Assembly: GCA_017302135.1 (NCBI GenBank)
Contig: JAFLDZ010000001.1
Span: 124,001 to 188,000, forward strand
Length of the DNA stretch: 64,000 nucleotides
DNA from: Lysobacterales bacterium
GTDB taxonomy: Bacteria; Pseudomonadota; Gammaproteobacteria; Xanthomonadales; Xanthomonadaceae
Reading direction: 5' to 3'
The notes beneath the pieces were generated by a model. It saw nothing but the letters and a program-made list of their open reading frames with translations, searched no databases and was not told where the DNA came from. The position numbers were made by a program, and so were the translations under genes. Shown piece after piece: positions 26,343 to 35,973 of the stretch; within the stretch, counting starts at the first letter, position 1, and each line of letters starts with the position of its first letter.

Positions 26343-27323
26343 TCAGTAACGCAGCAGCGCCGAGCCCCATGTGAATCCGCCGCCGAACGCTTCGAGTAGC
26401 ACCAGTTGGCCGCGCTGGATCCGGCCAGAGCGCACCGCTTCATCCAGCGCCAGCGGCACCGAACCGGAAGAGGTGTTGCCGTGTTTGTCGACGGTCACGA
26501 TGACGCGGTCCATCGGCATGTCGAGACGTTTGGCCGTGGATTCGATGATCCGCAGATTGGCCTGGTGCGGAATCAGCCAATCGATGTCGTGACAGTCGAT
26601 GCCGTTGGCTTCCAGCGTTTCCTCGGCCACCGAATCCATCGCCTTGACTGCGTACTTGAACACTTCGCTGCCGGCCATTTTGATGCGGACGCCGACATTG
26701 TGTTCTTCGGGTTTGAAACCGACCGACACGCCGACCGGGTTCCAAAGCAATTCCTTCTTGCCGCCATCGGCGTGCAGATGGGTACTGAGGATGCCGGTTT
26801 CTTCGTCGGCCTTGAGCACGACCGCACCGGCGCCGTCGCCGAACAGCACGCAGGTGGTGCGATCGGACCAGTCGATCATCCGGGTCAGCGTTTCCGCGCC
26901 GATCACCAGCACCGTTTTCGAAGCGCCCGAACGAATGAATTTGTCGGCGACGGTAAACGCATAGATGAAGCCGGAGCAGGCCGCGTTGACATCGAACGCT
27001 GCGCAACCGTCTGCACCGAGCCGGTGCTGGATCAGGCAAGCGGTCGAGGGGAAGATCAGGTCGGGCGTGGTGGTGCCGACGATGATCAGATCGAGCTCTT
27101 CGGCGGTGACGCCCGCGGCTTCCATCGCACGTACGGCGGCGTGGTAGCCGAGGTCCGAGGTGGTTTCGCCTTCCGCAGCGACGTGGCGTTGGCGGATGCC
27201 GCTACGCGACGTGATCCATTCGTCGCTGGTGTCGACGAACTTGGAAAGATCGTCGTTGGTCAGGATTTTCTCGGGCAGATAGCTGCCGGTACCTGCAATA
27301 CGCGCGTAGATCTGCTTGCTCAT
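26343..27323 (-). CDS. fabH: Beta-ketoacyl-ACP synthase III
   Basis: 326 aa from the ATG at 27323. Starts fatty acid synthesis by condensing acetyl-CoA (or another primer) with malonyl-ACP. Triad Cys116 (NAACSGF), His253 (IPHQANLRI) and Asn283 (HGNTSSGS). The ACP-docking and CoA-pocket segments ([16 protein letters not shown]) are normal. Followed by a terminator-like hairpin; upstream, rpmF lies 147 nt away with no plsX between. Confidence 0.97.
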   Translation of the reverse strand: MSKQIYARIAGTGSYLPEKILTNDDLSKFVDTSDEWITSRSGIRQRHVAAEGETTSDLGYHAAVRAMEAAGVTAEELDLIIVGTTTPDLIFPSTACLIQHRLGADGCAAFDVNAACSGFIYAFTVADKFIRSGASKTVLVIGAETLTRMIDWSDRTTCVLFGDGAGAVVLKADEETGILSTHLHADGGKKELLWNPVGVSVGFKPEEHNVGVRIKMAGSEVFKYAVKAMDSVAEETLEANGIDCHDIDWLIPHQANLRIIESTAKRLDMPMDRVIVTVDKHGNTSSGSVPLALDEAVRSGRIQRGQLVLLEAFGGGFTWGSALLRY

Positions 27324-27348
27324 ACCAGCTGTTGCCCCTGTCGAAACA

Positions 27349-27369
27349 ACGCGGCCGAGACGGCCGCGT
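27349..27369 (-). terminator. Hairpin between rpmF and fabH
   Basis: A 9-bp perfect stem (ACGCGGCCG / CGGCCGCGT) with loop TCT on the minus strand, followed by TGTTTCG. The short T content makes it an attenuator or partial terminator at best. Confidence 0.35.
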
Positions 27370-27470
27370 CGATTCCGCAAGCCAGCGATGCCGGCTGCGC
27401 TGATTCGGCGTGATGCGGCATTTGCCTCATCGACGACGGGAATGACTACGGCGCATGCGCGCCGCAATCA

Positions 27471-27665
27471 TCATTCTTCGTCGGCAATCTTTGCCTTCGG
27501 CGCGATCACCTGGCGACCACGATAGTAGCCGTCCTTGGTGACGTGGTGCCGCAGATGGACTTCCCCCGAGGTCGGGTCGGTAGCCAACTGCTTGGCGGTC
27601 AGGGCGTCGTGAGAACGACGTTGACCACGACGGGAAGGAGTGACTCGGGATTTCTGCACTGCCAT
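27471..27665 (-). CDS. rpmF: 50S ribosomal protein bL32
   Basis: 64 aa, basic, beginning [19 protein letters not shown], the bL32 signature, and with [14 protein letters not shown] near the C-terminus. The zinc cysteines found in some bL32 are absent, which is usual in this group. It follows yceD as in most gammaproteobacteria. Confidence 0.97.
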   Translation of the reverse strand: MAVQKSRVTPSRRGQRRSHDALTAKQLATDPTSGEVHLRHHVTKDGYYRGRQVIAPKAKIADEE

Positions 27666-27765
27666 GGGATTGCTCCAGCCTCAATAACGTGAATGTCGCG
27701 AAAGTCGTCGATGTCCGATCCCGTGGAGACCGTGCAGTTGGCGCCTTCCTTTGAATGTGTGTTTC

Positions 27766-28293
27766 TCAGGTTTTTTTCAGTGCCGCCAACGCCGCGAACG
27801 GATTGGTACGCACTTCTTCTTCCGCCGTCACCGGCCAGTCGCGCTCGACCGACTCGCTGCCAGGCTGTACCGGCACCAGCGGCACGGCGAGGATCAACTC
27901 GTCCTCGACCAGCTCCGCCGGCCGCAACAGACCATCATCGGCCAGTTGCAATACTTCGTAGTCCGGCAGCAGCGAAGCCTCGACATCCTCCGCTTCGATA
28001 CCGCCATCGCTCCCGCGTATCAACCCGAACCGCTGCACCAGCGACACCGGCTGCAAAAAACGCTGCAGGCTGCGCTGACAAATCAACGGCAACTCGGCAT
28101 CGACCCGCAGTTCCGCGAACGGTACCTGCAGTACATCCTGGTCGAACTCCAGAGAGAAGCGCGCTTCGCCCTCGGTATCGGCCAATAGATCGCGGAGGCG
28201 GGCCATCGCGGCCAGCGGAAGCCGGCCTTTGAAGCTGCGCCGGGCTGCCACCATGCGCCAAGCGTCCAAGGTTTCGGGCACTTCAGCGGACAT
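27766..28293 (-). CDS. yceD: YceD family protein (DUF177), probable large-subunit rRNA accumulation protein
   Basis: 175 aa from the ATG at 28293. DUF177 proteins are encoded immediately upstream of rpmF across bacteria and in plants are linked to 23S rRNA accumulation. The family's acidic C-terminal half is visible (DGLLRPAELVEDELILAVPLVP) as is the tail NPFAALAALK. The two earlier conserved cysteines are partly missing: only one Cys (LPLICQRSL) is seen. Upstream lies a divergent membrane protein gene. Confidence 0.9.
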   Translation of the reverse strand: MSAEVPETLDAWRMVAARRSFKGRLPLAAMARLRDLLADTEGEARFSLEFDQDVLQVPFAELRVDAELPLICQRSLQRFLQPVSLVQRFGLIRGSDGGIEAEDVEASLLPDYEVLQLADDGLLRPAELVEDELILAVPLVPVQPGSESVERDWPVTAEEEVRTNPFAALAALKKT

Positions 28294-28435
28294 AAGCGCG
28301 GAATGGTAGGGGGCGGGCTGCACACTGTCAAACCGGAAACGTTCTCTGTCAGGCAAGCGCCCACTCGGCGCTACCCGGGATTTGCCCACCGGAGCCTGCC
28401 GCGTCAGACTGTCGACCCGCTTCCGGGCTTGCCGT

Positions 28436-28813
28436 GTGACCGCCTTCTCTTTTCCTGTCGTCACCGTCGCATCGATTCTGCTGGCGATTGTCGCCTTGGC
28501 CCTGACTTGGCGCTATGCCCGCCGCGATGCGCCCCGTCAGCGCGCCATGGCCCGACTGCTGGACGCCGCCGATGCTCTGGAAGCCCGGCTGCGCACCGCA
28601 AAGGCCGAAATCGAAGCCATCACCGGCGACGAAGACGAGACCGTGCGCAACGCGCTGCAGGAGATGCTGCGCCAGCGACTGTGGCTTCAGCAGCATGGCG
28701 AGACCGCTTCAGTCCTGACGCTCGACGAGATCCGCGCCTCGATCGAGCAGGCGCGGACCCGGATCGATCAGCAGCTGGTGCTGGTGGAACGTGCCCGCAC
28801 CGCGCAGCCCTGA
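28436..28813 (+). CDS. Hypothetical membrane-anchored coiled-coil protein
   Basis: About 125 aa if it begins at GTG 28436 (reading starts TAFSFPVV); a TTG at 28382 gives 143 aa, and neither has a strong RBS. One N-terminal transmembrane helix (SILLAIVALALTW) is followed by a charged, helical cytoplasmic region with heptads (LLDAADALEARLRTAKAEIE; IRASIEQARTRIDQQLVLVE). It ends 10 nt before yceF, so the two are probably co-transcribed. Function unknown. Confidence 0.65.
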   Translation: MTAFSFPVVTVASILLAIVALALTWRYARRDAPRQRAMARLLDAADALEARLRTAKAEIEAITGDEDETVRNALQEMLRQRLWLQQHGETASVLTLDEIRASIEQARTRIDQQLVLVERARTAQP

Positions 28814-28823
28814 GCCAGCCGCC

Positions 28824-29402
28824 ATGCCTAGCCTGGTCCTCGCCTCGACATCGCCTTATCGCCGCATCCTGTTGGAGCGCCTCGGCTTGGCCTTCACTGT
28901 CGCCCGGCCCGAAGTCGACGAATCGCCCCGACCCAACGAGTCGCCACAGAGTCTGGCCGAGCGGCTGGCGCTGGCGAAAGCCGAGGCGGTGCTCGCCGAT
29001 CAGGATGACGGGCGATGGGTGATCGGTTCCGACCAGGTCGCCGAACTCGATGGCCGGCCACTGGGCAAACCCGGCAGCCATGCGGGCGCCGTCGCACAGC
29101 TCAAATCGATGTCCGGCCGCGAGGTGCGCTTCCTGACTGCACTGTGCCTCGCGGGGCCTCATGCACGCCGACTGCAGGCGCTCGACATCACCACCGTGCG
29201 CTTCCGCTCGCTGGGCAACGACGAGATCGAACGCTACGTCGTCCGCGAACAACCGCTGGACTGCGCCGGCAGCTTCAAATGCGAGGGCCTGGGGATCGCT
29301 CTGTTCAACGAGATCGAAAATCGCGACCCGACCGCGTTGATCGGGCTGCCGTTGATCGCGACCGCACGCCTGCTGCGCGAGGCGGGCTTCCGGTTGCCGT
29401 GA
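28824..29402 (+). CDS. yceF: Maf-family 7-methyl-GTP pyrophosphatase
   Basis: 192 aa from the ATG at 28824. Maf/YceF nucleotide pyrophosphatases clear modified nucleotides such as m7GTP. Visible motifs: LASTSPYRRILLERLGL at the N-terminus, GSDQVAELDGRPLGKP, and the C-terminal GSFKCEGLG-and-PLI(A) block. The genomic link to yceD-rpmF (divergent) supports the YceF type rather than the paralogue YhdE. Confidence 0.88.
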   Translation: MPSLVLASTSPYRRILLERLGLAFTVARPEVDESPRPNESPQSLAERLALAKAEAVLADQDDGRWVIGSDQVAELDGRPLGKPGSHAGAVAQLKSMSGREVRFLTALCLAGPHARRLQALDITTVRFRSLGNDEIERYVVREQPLDCAGSFKCEGLGIALFNEIENRDPTALIGLPLIATARLLREAGFRLP

Positions 29403-29412
29403 GCCGGAAAGA

Positions 29413-31278
29413 CTAACGCTCTCTGAGCACGACCGCCTGCTGCGGCCAGTCTTCGACGCTGCCATCGCGGCCATGCAGGCGCAGTTGCAGCCAATAGGTC
29501 CCAGGCGCGCGCGCGCCCAGATCGATCTCCGCACGGAACCCCACCTTGGGCTGCTGCGGATCGGTGGAGCCACCCTTGCGCCACTTCTGCCAGAAACCGA
29601 CGACTTCGGGTCGTTCGATGCCGTATTCGGCGTCGGCAACCGGCTGGCCATCGATCAAGACCTCGATCCGCGCAAGCCCCACGCCATCCTTGAATGCCCA
29701 GCCCTGCAGCGCGAAACGGCGCGGAACGCTGTCGCCGGCTTCGGGCGCATCGATCCATGCCATCGCCGGCGCGGTGCAGTCGCCATCCCAACGCGCAGGC
29801 GACAGCGCGAACAGCAGGAAACGCTGACGGCCGCGATCGATATTGAGCACCTTCGGCGGCGGCAACGGGCCGACCATCGCGCACAGATCGTGATAACGCA
29901 GCAACTGCTCGCGGTAACTCACATCGGTGGCGCCGACGACCAGCAGCACCGGGGCATCGCTGCGATCGGCGCGACGGTCGTACTGCAAGCCCCACAGCAG
30001 CAACTGGGGCGCGCGGCCGTGATGCCGGTTGAGCGGATGATCGAGCACCGGAATGTCCGGATTGTTCAGCCCGAACCCGAGTTCGGCGCCGATCTTGAAG
30101 TTGTCGGCGACGATCCGCGTACCGGCCGGCATCCGCGCGCGCATCGCTTCGACTTCACGGGCCAACACATCCCAGCCTGCGAAATTCGATGGATACACTT
30201 TGCTGTCCGCTGCGCGTTCGCGAAGCGCAGGCGACGACACTGCGGCGTAGTAGCCGAGCCCCGCGATCAGACCCAGCGCCGCCAATGTCCATGTCATCCG
30301 CTGCATGAGTCCGGACCATCGCGACAGGATCAGCGGCGCCAGCGGCAACAGCGCGAGATACGCCGGCAATGGCCAGTGGAAACTCACGCGTTCGCTGTCG
30401 GCGAAAAACCCAAGCGCGAAAAAACCGGACAACACCAGCAGCCCGGACCACGCCAGATAGCGCACACCGGCCGGCTGCATCGCACCGCGTAGCGAAAAAC
30501 CGGCGCACAGCACCGCAAACAGCAGCAGCGGAGTGACCAGCAACCCCTGCACCGCGACGAACAGCAGGCCATCGGGATGGAACGCCCACGGATGGCGATC
30601 GACAAGCTGGAAACGCAGCCCGGCATCGGCGTTGTCGATATTCCACAGCAGCAGCGGCAGCCACGCGAGCGCGCCGATCGCAACCGCCAGCCATACCCGC
30701 ACATCGCGCAGCGCGCGACGTCCTTCGGGCAGCATCCACATGGCCACGAAACCGACGCCGATCACCGCGACGAATCGGTAATGCGTGAGCCCACCGATCG
30801 CCAGGCCGGCGGCAAGCAACCCGACCGCGCGCCAACCCACATTTCGCATCAGCCGACTGCCGGCATCCAGACACAGCACGGTCGCGAATGCCAACGGCGC
30901 ATCGGGCAACGCAAGCACGCCCAGCGTGCCGAGCAGCGGCAGCAGCACCGCCAGCATGCCCGCATGCCAGGCGTGCCCGAGGCCGATTTCGCGACGCGCG
31001 ATCGTCACGACCGACCAAGGCAGCAGTGCCGCGATCAGCAGAAACGGCCAGCGCAGTCCGAGCAGACTGTGCCCACCCAGTTCCACGCCCGCTCGCGTCA
31101 ACCACGCGGTGAGTCCGGGCAAATCGGAATACGCCCAGGCCGGATGCCGGCCTTCCTGCCAGTAAAACGCTTCATCCACGAACAGCGGCAGATTCGCGGC
31201 AAGCGCGCACTTGAAGAGCATCGCAACCGCCCAGAGCGCGATGAACGTCCGCTTCGCCGAATCCGTCTGCTGTTTCAA
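29413..31278 (-). CDS. GT39-type membrane glycosyltransferase with C-terminal periplasmic domain
   Basis: 621 aa, starting probably at TTG 31278 as no ATG is available. Roughly 10-12 transmembrane helices over residues 10-360. The first periplasmic loop has DEAFYW with Asp35, the catalytic acid motif of GT-C enzymes (ArnT/PMT). A soluble part follows, and the last ~130 residues form a beta-sandwich-like domain (DAPEAGDSVPRRFALQGW; VLIDGQPVADAEYG; GTYWLQLRLHG). Such enzymes move sugars from polyprenyl-phosphate carriers to lipids or proteins outside the inner membrane. The extra domain may bind the acceptor; substrate unknown. Confidence 0.8.
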   Translation of the reverse strand: MKQQTDSAKRTFIALWAVAMLFKCALAANLPLFVDEAFYWQEGRHPAWAYSDLPGLTAWLTRAGVELGGHSLLGLRWPFLLIAALLPWSVVTIARREIGLGHAWHAGMLAVLLPLLGTLGVLALPDAPLAFATVLCLDAGSRLMRNVGWRAVGLLAAGLAIGGLTHYRFVAVIGVGFVAMWMLPEGRRALRDVRVWLAVAIGALAWLPLLLWNIDNADAGLRFQLVDRHPWAFHPDGLLFVAVQGLLVTPLLLFAVLCAGFSLRGAMQPAGVRYLAWSGLLVLSGFFALGFFADSERVSFHWPLPAYLALLPLAPLILSRWSGLMQRMTWTLAALGLIAGLGYYAAVSSPALRERAADSKVYPSNFAGWDVLAREVEAMRARMPAGTRIVADNFKIGAELGFGLNNPDIPVLDHPLNRHHGRAPQLLLWGLQYDRRADRSDAPVLLVVGATDVSYREQLLRYHDLCAMVGPLPPPKVLNIDRGRQRFLLFALSPARWDGDCTAPAMAWIDAPEAGDSVPRRFALQGWAFKDGVGLARIEVLIDGQPVADAEYGIERPEVVGFWQKWRKGGSTDPQQPKVGFRAEIDLGARAPGTYWLQLRLHGRDGSVEDWPQQAVVLRER

Positions 31279-31359
31279 TGCGTAGTCTCGTTACACTGCC
31301 GAAAAATGCCCGCAAGACCAATCGGAGAATCCCGTGACGCCAGTCCTCGAACCCCGCAC

Positions 31360-32286
31360 ATGCTAAACGACGCGCTGCTCGACGCACTCAAACGCGCCCA
31401 GGCGCAAGTCAACCAGTTGGTGCTGGGCAAGCCGCATGAAGTGCGCCTGGCCTTCGTCGCGCTGCTGTCGGATGGCCATGTCCTGATCGAAGACCTGCCG
31501 GGCCTGGGCAAGACCACGCTGGCGCATGCGCTGGCGGCGAGCCTGGGGCTCGGCTTCCAGCGCGTGCAGTTCACGTCCGACCTGTTGCCATCGGACATCG
31601 TCGGTGTCTCGGTGTTCGATGCACAGGCGCGTGGCTTCCAGTTCCACCCCGGCCCGGTGTTCGCGCAGGTCCTGCTGGCGGACGAAATCAACCGCGCACC
31701 GCCGCGCACCCAGAGCGCGCTGATGGAAGCGATGGCGGAGCATCAGGTCACCGTCGATGGCATCACCCATCCGCTGCCCGACCCGTTCTTCGTGATCGCG
31801 ACCCAGAACCCGGTCGATCTCGCCGGTACCTATCCCCTGCCCGACTCGCAGCTCGACCGCTTCCTGCTGCGCCTGCACCTGGGCTATCCGCCGGAAGACG
31901 CCGAACGCGCGCTGCTCTCCGGCAGCGACCGCCGCGATCTGATCGCGCGCAGCGAAGCGGTGCTGAGCGCCGACGATGTGCGCGCATTGCGCAACGCGGT
32001 CAGCGAAGTGCATGCCAGCGAAGCGCTGATCGCCTACGTGCAGAAACTGATGGCGCGCAGCCGCCACCACCCCGGCGTGCGCGTCGGTCTGTCGCCGCGT
32101 GCGGGTCTGGCGCTGCTGCGCGCCGCGCGTGCGCATGCGCTGCTGCTCGGCCGTGCGCACGCGCTGCCCGAGGACGTGCAGACGTTGTTCATTTCGGTAG
32201 CGGCGCATCGTCTCGTTGCGGATGCCGACAGCGGCGACGGTGCGACGCTGGCGAAATCGATCCTGCATGCGGTGGCGGTGGATTGA
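31360..32286 (+). CDS. MoxR-type AAA+ ATPase
   Basis: 308 aa from the ATG at 31360. Walker A DLPGLGKTT (Lys51), Walker B LLADEINRAPP (Asp108-Glu109), and sensor regions ATQNPVDLAGTYPLP and QLDRFLLRL typical of the MoxR family. These chaperone-like ATPases act with a DUF58 protein and a transglutaminase-like membrane protein, both encoded downstream. Probably helps maturation of a membrane or metal-containing complex. Confidence 0.93.
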   Translation: MLNDALLDALKRAQAQVNQLVLGKPHEVRLAFVALLSDGHVLIEDLPGLGKTTLAHALAASLGLGFQRVQFTSDLLPSDIVGVSVFDAQARGFQFHPGPVFAQVLLADEINRAPPRTQSALMEAMAEHQVTVDGITHPLPDPFFVIATQNPVDLAGTYPLPDSQLDRFLLRLHLGYPPEDAERALLSGSDRRDLIARSEAVLSADDVRALRNAVSEVHASEALIAYVQKLMARSRHHPGVRVGLSPRAGLALLRAARAHALLLGRAHALPEDVQTLFISVAAHRLVADADSGDGATLAKSILHAVAVD

Positions 32287-32289
32287 TGA

Positions 32290-32437
32290 GGCCCCTCGCC
32301 CTCGCTCGCTGCGCTCCCTCTTCCCCCGTCGGGCCCTCGCGCACAGCGCTCGGGCGTTCGTCGACTCCCGAGCCAATACGCGCCTCCTCACCCCCGCATG
32401 CGGGGAGAGGGTGGCCGAAGGCCGGGTGAGGGGGACA
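32290..32437. repeat. Intergenic repeat of the ccctcaccc…gggtgaggg type
   Basis: Nearly the whole gap between moxR and the DUF58 gene is an imperfect inverted element: CCCTCGCCC… at its left end, GGGTGAGGG at its right, and in the middle CCCGCATGCGGGGAGAGGG. Elements of this look are common in Xanthomonadaceae intergenic regions. It splits an operon that is otherwise tightly packed. Confidence 0.5.
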
Positions 32438-32440
32438 CGC

Positions 32441-33412
32441 ATGACCAACGCAGGTCTGCGCACCTGGATCGAACGCCGCGCGGCGAAGTGGATCACACCG
32501 CGCGCGCCCGAGGCTCTGCCGGTGCGTTTCGACCGACGACGCGTCTACGTGCTGCCGACCGGATTCGGACTGTTCTTCAGCGTGTTGCTGGTGGCGATGC
32601 TGCTGGGCGCGCTGAACTACAACAACAATCCGGCGCTGATGCTGGCGCTGCTGCTGGGCGGTGCGGCGCACACCGGTCTGTTCGCCGCACATCTGCAATT
32701 GTCGGGATTGAGCATCGTCGCGATCGGCGCCGATCCGGTCAGCGCTGGCAAGCCGCTGCAGTTGCGCGTGCACGCGCGCGCCGAACCCGGGCGCGAGCGT
32801 CGCGGCCTGCGCATCGCTTCGGGCGGGCATGCCGCGTTCCTGTCGCTGCAGCAGGGTGCGGGCGAAGCGACGATCGAACTGCCCACAGAACGTCGCGGCT
32901 GGCTGGAGCCGGAACGTCTGCGCATTTCCACCACGCGTCCGCTGGGCGTGGTGGTGGCCTGGAGTTACGTCTGGCCAGAAGCGCCGCTGCTGGTCTATCC
33001 CGCGCCTGAAGCGCACGGCCCACCGTTGCCGGAAGGCGGTGGCGATCGGGCGATCGCGCGCATGCATCCGAGCGGCGACGATGTGCATCATCTGCGCACG
33101 TATCGTCGCGGCGATTCGCGCCGCGCGATCGCCTGGAAGCCTTCGGCCCGACGTGATGAATTGCTGGTCCGCGAATACGAACAACCGCTCGGCGCCGATA
33201 TCGATCTGGATTGGCGCGAATTGAATGCGCTGCCCTACGAAGCGCGCATCCGTCGTCTCGCAAGATGGGTCGACGAAGCCGAACGCGATGGTCGTCGCTA
33301 CCGGCTGGTGTTGCCGGGGCAACCGCCGCTGGGGCCGGCGCAGGGCAATGCGCATCGGCATGCCTGTCTGAAGGCACTGGCGCTGATGCCGGAGGCTGTC
33401 GGCCGTGGCTGA
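32441..33412 (+). CDS. DUF58 membrane protein
   Basis: 323 aa from the ATG at 32441. Two N-terminal transmembrane helices (about residues 38-80), then a beta-rich part and the DUF58 core with DDVHHLRTYRRGDSRRAIAWKPSAR, a von Willebrand A-like signature. Partner of the MoxR ATPase upstream. Its stop overlaps the GTG start of the following gene by 8 nt. Confidence 0.9.
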   Translation: MTNAGLRTWIERRAAKWITPRAPEALPVRFDRRRVYVLPTGFGLFFSVLLVAMLLGALNYNNNPALMLALLLGGAAHTGLFAAHLQLSGLSIVAIGADPVSAGKPLQLRVHARAEPGRERRGLRIASGGHAAFLSLQQGAGEATIELPTERRGWLEPERLRISTTRPLGVVVAWSYVWPEAPLLVYPAPEAHGPPLPEGGGDRAIARMHPSGDDVHHLRTYRRGDSRRAIAWKPSARRDELLVREYEQPLGADIDLDWRELNALPYEARIRRLARWVDEAERDGRRYRLVLPGQPPLGPAQGNAHRHACLKALALMPEAVGRG

Positions 33413-35375
33413 TCGGAACGCGCTGCCGCTGGATCCCATCGCACGACGCTGGACACTCGCTGCCGCCGCCACCTGTCTGCTGCCGCTGTTGTTGCAGGTG
33501 CCGCCGATACTGGCGGTGGGGATCGGTGCGGTCGCGATCGCCATTCCGTTCTTCGTGCGTGAAGGCCGCGCACCCGGCTGGCTGAAATTCCTGCTGATCG
33601 TGGCCCTGATGGGCACGGTGATGACCCGCTACGAATTCCGCTTCGGCCGCGATACCGGCTGCGTGCTGCTGGCGACGATGCTGGCGCTGAAGCCGGTGGA
33701 AATGCAGAGCCTGCGCGACGCTCGAAGTATGCTGGGATTCGCGCTGTTCGCGCCGTTCGCGACCTTTCTGCTGGATCAGGGGCCGCTGTCGTTGACGCTC
33801 GGGCTGATCGCGGCGGTCACCGTGCTGGCGGCGCTGCTGAAACTCACCGATATCGAAGTCGGCGAAACGTCGTCGACGGACAAACCCTGGCGACGGTTCG
33901 CCATCGTGGCGCGGATGATCGCCATCGGCCTGCCGCTGGCGCTGGTGGTGTTCTGGCTGTTTCCGCGCTTCAGCGTGCCGATGTGGGGCGTGCCCGAGCG
34001 TGCGCTGACCCGCCCGGGACTGTCGGACCGGATGACGCCGGGCGACTGGATCGATCTGGTCGCCGACGACACTCCCGCGCTGCGGGCGACCTTCATCGGC
34101 GAAGCGCCGCCGCAATCGCAGATGTACTGGCGCGGGCCGGTGCTGTGGGATTTCGACGGTCGCAGTTGGACGGCGGTGGAATGGTCGCGGTGGATGGGAC
34201 GTCCCGACACCGCACCGGGTCCGAAGCGCTACGAGTACGTGCTGGAAGTCGAACCGACCGAACGCAACCAACTGGTCGCGCTGGAGCTACCGCTCGACGC
34301 CCCGCCCGGCACGCAGCTCGGCAGAGACTTCAGCCTGCGCAGCGACGAGCCGTTGAACGGCATCACCCGCTGGCGGATGCGCTCGGCGCCACGGACCACG
34401 CTCGCAAACGACCCGTCTCGAACCGATCTTCACCCCGCGCTGCGACGGCTCGCACTGCGTCTGCCCGCCGGCTACAACCCGCGCACCCGCGCCTTGGCCG
34501 CCACTTGGCGCCGGGAAGCCGGTCCCTCCAGCGCGGCCAGCGACAACGTCATCGTCAAACGTTCGCTCGCCTGGATCCGCACCGAATTCGCGTATACCCT
34601 CGATACACCGCTGCTCGGCCGCAACACCGTCGACGAATTCCTCTTCGAAGAAAAAGCCGGGTTCTGCGAGCACTTCAGCGGCGCGTTCGTGGTGCTGATG
34701 CGCTCGGCCGGCATACCGGCACGGGTGGTCACCGGTTACGTCGGCGGCTATCGCAACCCGGTCGGCGACTATTGGCTCGTGCGCCGCTCGGATGCGCACG
34801 CCTGGGCCGAAGTCTGGCTGGACGGTCGCGGCTGGGTGCGCGTGGATCCGACGGCCGCAGTCGCGCCGGAGCGCATCTACGACACCATCGCCGACCGCAG
34901 ACCGGGCGCGCTCGGCGGATTCGCCGGGCTGACGCCCGTGTTCAATATCGGCGACTGGATGCGTCGCGGCTGGAACGATTTCGTGCTCGGCTACAACGCC
35001 GCGCGCCAGCGTCGCCTGCTGGAATCCTTCGGCGTTCCGGACCTCGACTCGGCCAGATTGATTCAACTGTTCGTGATCGCGACCGTGCTGGCGATGGTGG
35101 GCATGCTGTGGCTGACCACCCGGCAGGAGCGCGAGCGCGATCCGGTGCTTCGCGCCTGGCACCGCTTGGAACGTCGCTATCGTCGGCTCAGGCTCGCTCG
35201 CGAACCGCACGAACCGGCCACGGCCTGGGTCGAACGGGTCATCGCGGCGCGACCGCAGGCGGAAACCTTGCGCCGGCTCAGCGCACGTTTCGTCGATTGG
35301 CGGTACGCTCGCGACCATGGCGGCATGACCGGTGCGGAGGGGTTGATCCGCGATCTGCGCAAGCATCGGCCCTGA
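33405..35375 (+). CDS. TgpA-like membrane transglutaminase (DUF3488 + transglutaminase + DUF4129)
   Basis: 656 aa from GTG 33405. About six N-terminal transmembrane helices form the DUF3488 part; a periplasmic transglutaminase-like domain follows with the full triad Cys421 (AGFCEHFSGAF), His465 (SDAHAWAEVW) and Asp481 (VRVDPTAAV). One more helix near residue 560 and a cytoplasmic C-terminal tail (DUF4129-like) end the protein. TgpA of Pseudomonas is an essential periplasmic transglutaminase; here the triad is intact. Confidence 0.92.
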   Translation: MADRNALPLDPIARRWTLAAAATCLLPLLLQVPPILAVGIGAVAIAIPFFVREGRAPGWLKFLLIVALMGTVMTRYEFRFGRDTGCVLLATMLALKPVEMQSLRDARSMLGFALFAPFATFLLDQGPLSLTLGLIAAVTVLAALLKLTDIEVGETSSTDKPWRRFAIVARMIAIGLPLALVVFWLFPRFSVPMWGVPERALTRPGLSDRMTPGDWIDLVADDTPALRATFIGEAPPQSQMYWRGPVLWDFDGRSWTAVEWSRWMGRPDTAPGPKRYEYVLEVEPTERNQLVALELPLDAPPGTQLGRDFSLRSDEPLNGITRWRMRSAPRTTLANDPSRTDLHPALRRLALRLPAGYNPRTRALAATWRREAGPSSAASDNVIVKRSLAWIRTEFAYTLDTPLLGRNTVDEFLFEEKAGFCEHFSGAFVVLMRSAGIPARVVTGYVGGYRNPVGDYWLVRRSDAHAWAEVWLDGRGWVRVDPTAAVAPERIYDTIADRRPGALGGFAGLTPVFNIGDWMRRGWNDFVLGYNAARQRRLLESFGVPDLDSARLIQLFVIATVLAMVGMLWLTTRQERERDPVLRAWHRLERRYRRLRLAREPHEPATAWVERVIAARPQAETLRRLSARFVDWRYARDHGGMTGAEGLIRDLRKHRP

Positions 35376-35452
35376 CCCGCACAGAATCCGACGACATCGA
35401 TCCTGAAGGCATTTATCTTGACGGCAATGATATGAATTCCCCGGAGACCCTC

Positions 35453-35938
35453 ATGCACGCACGCACCTTCGTCATCGCCGCGCTGGCCATCGCCCTCGCC
35501 GGCTGCGTCACCCAGACCAAACCCTTGCGCGGTGATTTCGCCGACGTGTCGCCGCACGATGCGATCGAACAGGACAGCACCGGCGCCATCGTCCGCTGGG
35601 GCGGCCGCATCGTCCGCACCGAACCACTCGCCGACCGCACCTGTTTCGAAGTGCTCTCGACCCGTCTCGACGCCTCCGGCCGGCCTTACTGGGCCGCCGA
35701 CGACACCCGCGGTCGTTTCATCGCCTGCCGCAGCGGTTTCTACGATCCAGCGCTGTTCACCGATACCCGCGAAGTCACCTTCACCGGCCGCGTCGATGGC
35801 TACGAAAACCGCAAGATCGGCGAATACGACTACCGCTTTCCGCGAATCGCCGCCGATGTCGTCTATCTGTGGCCGGTGCGCGAACGCGTCGAGGTGATCG
35901 CCCGCCCGGGCCCGTGGCCGTGGTGGGGCTGGTGGTAA
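35453..35938 (+). CDS. Slp/YeaY-family outer membrane lipoprotein
   Basis: 161 aa from the ATG at 35453, preferred over 35432 because ggag lies 6 nt before it. Lipoprotein signal with LAGC (Cys18). The mature part has the Slp pattern: GGRIVRTEPLADRTCFEVLSTRLDASGRP, then GRFIAC and the C-terminal beta-strands, ending in a Trp-rich tail (WPWWGWW). Slp proteins are starvation- or acid-stress-induced lipoproteins. It is followed by a bidirectional terminator. Confidence 0.88.
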   Translation: MHARTFVIAALAIALAGCVTQTKPLRGDFADVSPHDAIEQDSTGAIVRWGGRIVRTEPLADRTCFEVLSTRLDASGRPYWAADDTRGRFIACRSGFYDPALFTDTREVTFTGRVDGYENRKIGEYDYRFPRIAADVVYLWPVRERVEVIARPGPWPWWGWW

Positions 35939-35973
35939 TCGCACCCCGCCCGGGATGCGGTTGCGGGATCTCA

